A stretch of 7,152 nt of DNA from an archaeon (lineage in GTDB: Archaea; EX4484-52; B79-G9). Below are positions 5,472 through 7,152 of this stretch, in pieces. The stretch spans positions 1 to 7,152 of the forward strand of contig DAOVNB010000026.1 of NCBI GenBank assembly GCA_030630425.1, written 5' to 3'. Position 1 is the first letter of the stretch, and the number at the start of each line of letters is the position of its first letter. The notes under the pieces were generated by a model. That model had not been told where the DNA came from, did no database searches, and worked only from the letters and a program-made list of their open reading frames with translations. The position numbers and the translations under genes are program-made.

Positions 5472-6221
5472 TTGGATATTTTGTTGTGGATAATTGCAAG
5501 CACTTTTTTTGTAAGTATTCTGTCGTTTGTTGGCGTTTTAGCACTTTCAATAAAAGAAAAACTGCTTGAAAAAATATTGTTTTCTCTTGTAGGTTTATCT
5601 GCCGGCGCACTTATGGGTGGTGCATTTTTGCATCTGTTACCGGAATCCATGGGCCGCGGCATTGCAGCTTACGACATCTGCTCTTATGTTCTTGTCGGTT
5701 TTGTGTTTTTCTTTCTGATTGAAAAAATACTTCACTGGCGCCACTGCCACAAAGAGCACTGCCAGGTCCACACCTTTGCCTATATGAATCTTTTTGGGGA
5801 TGCGGTGCACAATTTTGTAGACGGGCTTATTATCGCTGCAAGCTTTGTCATAGACATTCATCTGGGTATTGTCACAACCATCGCCATTATATTGCACGAG
5901 ATTCCGCAGGAAATCGGGGATTTCGGTGTTCTGGTTTACGGCGGTTTTACCAGACTCAAGGCACTGTTTTACAATTTTTTAAGCGCATTGACTGCCATTA
6001 TTGGAGGTATTTTCGGATATTACCTTTCAGGATATGTTGGCATTTCTCTTACTGTTTTGCTGCCATTTGCAGCAGGCGGCTTTATTTACATATCCGCATC
6101 TGACCTTATACCTGAAATCAGAAAAGAGACAAACACGAAAAAAGCATTATGTAATTTTGCCGTGTTTGTGCTTGGTATACTTCTTATGCATGTGCTCAAA
6201 TTTTTTGCGCATGGTCACTAG
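5472..6221 (+). CDS. ZIP-family divalent metal (zinc/iron) transporter
   Basis: Membrane protein of 249 residues expected to carry Zn2+ or related metals into the cytoplasm. It has about eight hydrophobic segments. The two metal-site helices are HNFVDGLIIAASF (113-125; His113, Asn114, Asp117) and HEIPQEIGDFGVLV (142-155; His142, Glu143, Gln146, Glu147), the hallmark of the GufA/ZIP families. FLHLLPE (52-58) precedes them. A loop rich in His and Cys (HWRHCHKEHCQVH, 88-100) lies between the third and fourth helices, where ZIP proteins often have a histidine-rich metal-sensing loop. The start is a TTG; no ATG or GTG in this frame would keep the first helix. It follows the GIY-YIG gene by 44 bp, without its own clear TATA box. 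Its last codons and stop lie inside the first unit of the downstream 83-bp repeat. Metal specificity cannot be read from the sequence. Confidence 0.92.
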   Translation: MDILLWIIASTFFVSILSFVGVLALSIKEKLLEKILFSLVGLSAGALMGGAFLHLLPESMGRGIAAYDICSYVLVGFVFFFLIEKILHWRHCHKEHCQVHTFAYMNLFGDAVHNFVDGLIIAASFVIDIHLGIVTTIAIILHEIPQEIGDFGVLVYGGFTRLKALFYNFLSALTAIIGGIFGYYLSGYVGISLTVLLPFAAGGFIYISASDLIPEIRKETNTKKALCNFAVFVLGILLMHVLKFFAHGH

Positions 6222-6379
6222 AGTTCCTAATCTTAAAATCATCTTATATATGTATTGTTGCAATAAATGTATTGCCGGTGATGATTTCAAGACTGTGTCA
6301 CTTGCGTTCCTGGTCTCGAAATCATCTTTTTAAGTATTAGAGGATATTGTTTCATTGCCGGTGATGATTTCAAGATCGT
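6214..6379. repeat. Two-unit tandem repeat, 83-bp period, with divergent centres
   Basis: Unit 1 is 6214-6296 and unit 2 is 6297-6379. The outer parts match: the first 32 bases differ at six positions, and the 22 bases 6271-6292 and 6354-6375 are identical. The middle 25 bases of each unit (6246-6270 and 6329-6353) are unrelated. Within the array a 13-nt motif, GATGATTTCAAGA or close variants, occurs four times in alternating orientation (6231-6243 minus, 6280-6292 plus, 6314-6326 minus, 6363-6375 plus). It fills the gap between two convergent genes, has no convincing coding frame, and its first bases overlap the end of the ZIP gene. Confidence 0.7.
6280..6331 (+). terminator. Long stem-loop followed by five T residues
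   Basis: The arms 6280-6293 and 6313-6326 form 13 pairs with one A-C mismatch around a 19-nt loop, and TTTTT follows at 6327-6331. In form this is a stem-loop terminator for the ZIP transcript. Equally, it could be the 3' part of a small RNA. TTATATAT at 6244-6251 is a possible TATA box for such an RNA. Confidence 0.4.
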
Positions 6380-6448
6380 CAACTGATTGATTCAGGGACT
6401 GAACCCCCTGTTTCTTAGATGAAGTTGTGAATACCCGATGAGCCGGCA
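6356..6448. ncRNA. Putative structured RNA element closed by a TGCCGG/CCGGCA stem
   Basis: TGCCGG (6356-6361) pairs perfectly with CCGGCA (6443-6448) and encloses about 80 nt. Inside, CAGGG (6393-6397) pairs with CCCTG (6406-6410), and TCAA/TTGA (6379-6382 with 6387-6390) closes a CTGA loop. GTGATGA at 6361-6367, CTGA at 6383-6386 and 6399-6402, and TAGATGA at 6416-6422 recall box C/D elements, but the expected closing D box is not canonical. The strand is undecided and no known family is recognised. It lies between two 3' ends, so it is not a leader of either neighbour. Confidence 0.3.
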
Positions 6449-6455
6449 TTAATTC

Positions 6456-7040
6456 TTAAGAATTTCTCATCCTTTCTGCAAGTGTTGAGAACGCCAAGGG
6501 TGCGTCATATTCATTCACCACAATTATTGTGTCTTCCCTGCACGAGGCGGTCTCTAAAATGTTTATGCTTTCAGATGCAAGGGTTGAGAAAATAAACGAT
6601 ACAACTCCGGGTATGTCTTTAAGCGTTTTAGGGCTTACGATTGATATCATGCTCAAGCCTGTTTCAGCGTTTTTTATGCCTGTCTTTTCTGCATTCTTTT
6701 CAGCCAATACATAAACATAGCCACTTGGCGTTTTGGTCTTGGCAAGCGCATCAATTTTTAAGGGCTCTTTTGAGCGAATTATTGCAATCTTATTCTGTAT
6801 GCTAAAACGCGAATTGTCTAAAAGCCGTATTACCTCTTTTTCCTGTTTTTGCCTGTCTTTTCTTAGGTTTCGCCCCGCACGGACAAGTGCCGCTTTAACT
6901 GCATCAAATTTTGCGCCAGAAATTTCGTCTGCAATTTTTCGTGAAAGCGCGCTGTAATTGGCAATATCCTGCTCCAGTGCTTCGCGCACATATGGCTTTT
7001 TCTTGATATAAATTAATACCTGCTCTGCAATTGACGGCAT
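6456..7040 (-). CDS. ACT-domain protein, predicted regulator of amino acid metabolism (COG2150-like)
   Basis: Conserved archaeal protein of unproven function. From the ATG it has 194 residues. The N-terminal half is helical and basic (SIAEQVLIYIKKKPYVREALEQ, then NYSALSRKIADEI and a Lys/Arg-rich helix near 55-70), resembling a small DNA- or RNA-binding module. The C-terminal third has an ACT-like pattern, with TGLSMISIVSPKTLKDIPGV (about 126-145) and ETASCREDTIIVVNE (162-176), where such domains usually bind amino acids. The ATG at 7040 is preferred to the GTG at 7049 because AAGGTGA (7047-7053) sits five bases or so upstream of it as a Shine-Dalgarno; the GTG is part of that site. It converges on the ZIP gene. 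The COG2150 assignment is from memory of the motif pattern, so the family is likely and the role speculative. Confidence 0.75.
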   Translation of the reverse strand: MPSIAEQVLIYIKKKPYVREALEQDIANYSALSRKIADEISGAKFDAVKAALVRAGRNLRKDRQKQEKEVIRLLDNSRFSIQNKIAIIRSKEPLKIDALAKTKTPSGYVYVLAEKNAEKTGIKNAETGLSMISIVSPKTLKDIPGVVSFIFSTLASESINILETASCREDTIIVVNEYDAPLAFSTLAERMRNS

Positions 7041-7049
7041 TTGTTTCAC

Positions 7050-7132
7050 CTTCTTTGTCCCATTTGATACATTTTATATTATTTTTGTTATATTTATATC
7101 TATAATTTATATATGTTTCGTAAAAGATTGTT
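7050..7132 (-). promoter_or_regulatory. Very AT-rich promoter region of the ACT-domain gene
   Basis: Several TATA-like stretches occur on the minus strand: ATATAAAAT around 7072-7080, ATATAAATATAA around 7089-7100 and ATATATAAAT around 7107-7116. The Shine-Dalgarno at 7047-7053 needs a transcript starting upstream of it, which favours the middle or the distal box. The exact one cannot be chosen by eye. Confidence 0.4.
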
Positions 7133-7152
7133 TTACTCATTCAGTTGAGTAA
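7133..7152. repeat. 7-bp inverted repeat at the right edge
   Basis: TTACTCA (7133-7139) and TGAGTAA (7146-7152) are perfect inverted copies around 6 nt. It could be an operator, or a terminator stem for a gene beyond the window. The window stops at its end, so its extent is unknown. Confidence 0.4.

Noticed and set aside
6001..6333. 110-codon plus-strand frame crossing the end of the ZIP gene and the repeat
   Set aside because: It overlaps the conserved last part of the ZIP protein in another frame and has no family pattern; the repeat alone explains the open frame past 6221.
6214..6379. A CRISPR array or its remnant
   Set aside because: There are only two units, the conserved blocks are split and carry point differences, the 25-bp centres are too few to call spacers, and there are no cas genes in the window.
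6361..6441. A standard box C/D guide RNA
   Set aside because: C-like and D'-like words exist, but the closing D box is not CTGA, guide lengths are irregular, and the stem next to the boxes lacks the 3-nt bulge of a k-turn.
6904..7140. 78-codon minus-strand frame starting at 7140
   Set aside because: The first half is translated from the AT-rich promoter (Lys/Asn/Tyr-rich) and the rest runs out of frame through the ACT-domain gene, which has a good Shine-Dalgarno and family motifs.

Overview
The window reads as a piece of a small, AT-rich archaeal genome. The evidence is a complete transcription factor B gene, the archaeal ether-lipid prenyltransferase, an archaeo-eukaryotic primase, ribosomal protein eL40, an archaeal-type Fap7/AK6 kinase, TATA boxes rather than -35/-10 promoters, several apparently leaderless genes and a tRNA with a predicted bulge-helix-bulge intron. 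Short spacers and stop codons embedded in TATA boxes suggest a compact genome. A DPANN lineage is plausible but cannot be fixed from this window.

Left part (1-3311), all on the minus strand, in order of transcription: tfb (3311 to 2343), a Fap7-like adenylate kinase (2213 to 1653), a 59-residue eL40 gene (1616 to 1437), a UbiA-type DGGGP synthase (1426 to 590) and a primase small-subunit-like gene that runs off the left edge (530 to 1). eL40 and ubiA lie 10 bp apart and look co-transcribed. The kinase and eL40 both belong to ribosome assembly or structure, so the cluster is information processing plus membrane lipid synthesis.

Middle part (3312-4588): a divergent promoter region with two palindromic TATA boxes separates tfb from an endonuclease IV-family AP endonuclease (3476-4279, plus strand). 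Next comes tRNA-Arg(TCT), 4312-4426, which carries a predicted 38-nt intron in its D-loop with two 3-nt bulges around a 4-bp helix. Behind it is a 162-bp spacer with a long imperfect hairpin, an 8-bp hairpin and a degenerate second copy of the tRNA 3' end.

Right part (4589-7152): a YaeR-like VOC (glyoxalase-fold) gene on minus and a DUF123/GIY-YIG gene on plus diverge from one shared TATA box. The GIY-YIG gene is followed by a ZIP-family metal transporter with a TTG start. The ZIP gene converges on a minus-strand ACT-domain regulator-like gene (COG2150 type). The 234 bp between those two 3' ends hold an 83-bp-period tandem repeat, made of alternating inverted copies of a 13-nt motif, followed by a stem-closed, possibly structured RNA element. 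This spacer and the tRNA D-loop intron are the least ordinary parts of the window. No transposase, integrase, CRISPR array or rRNA was seen.
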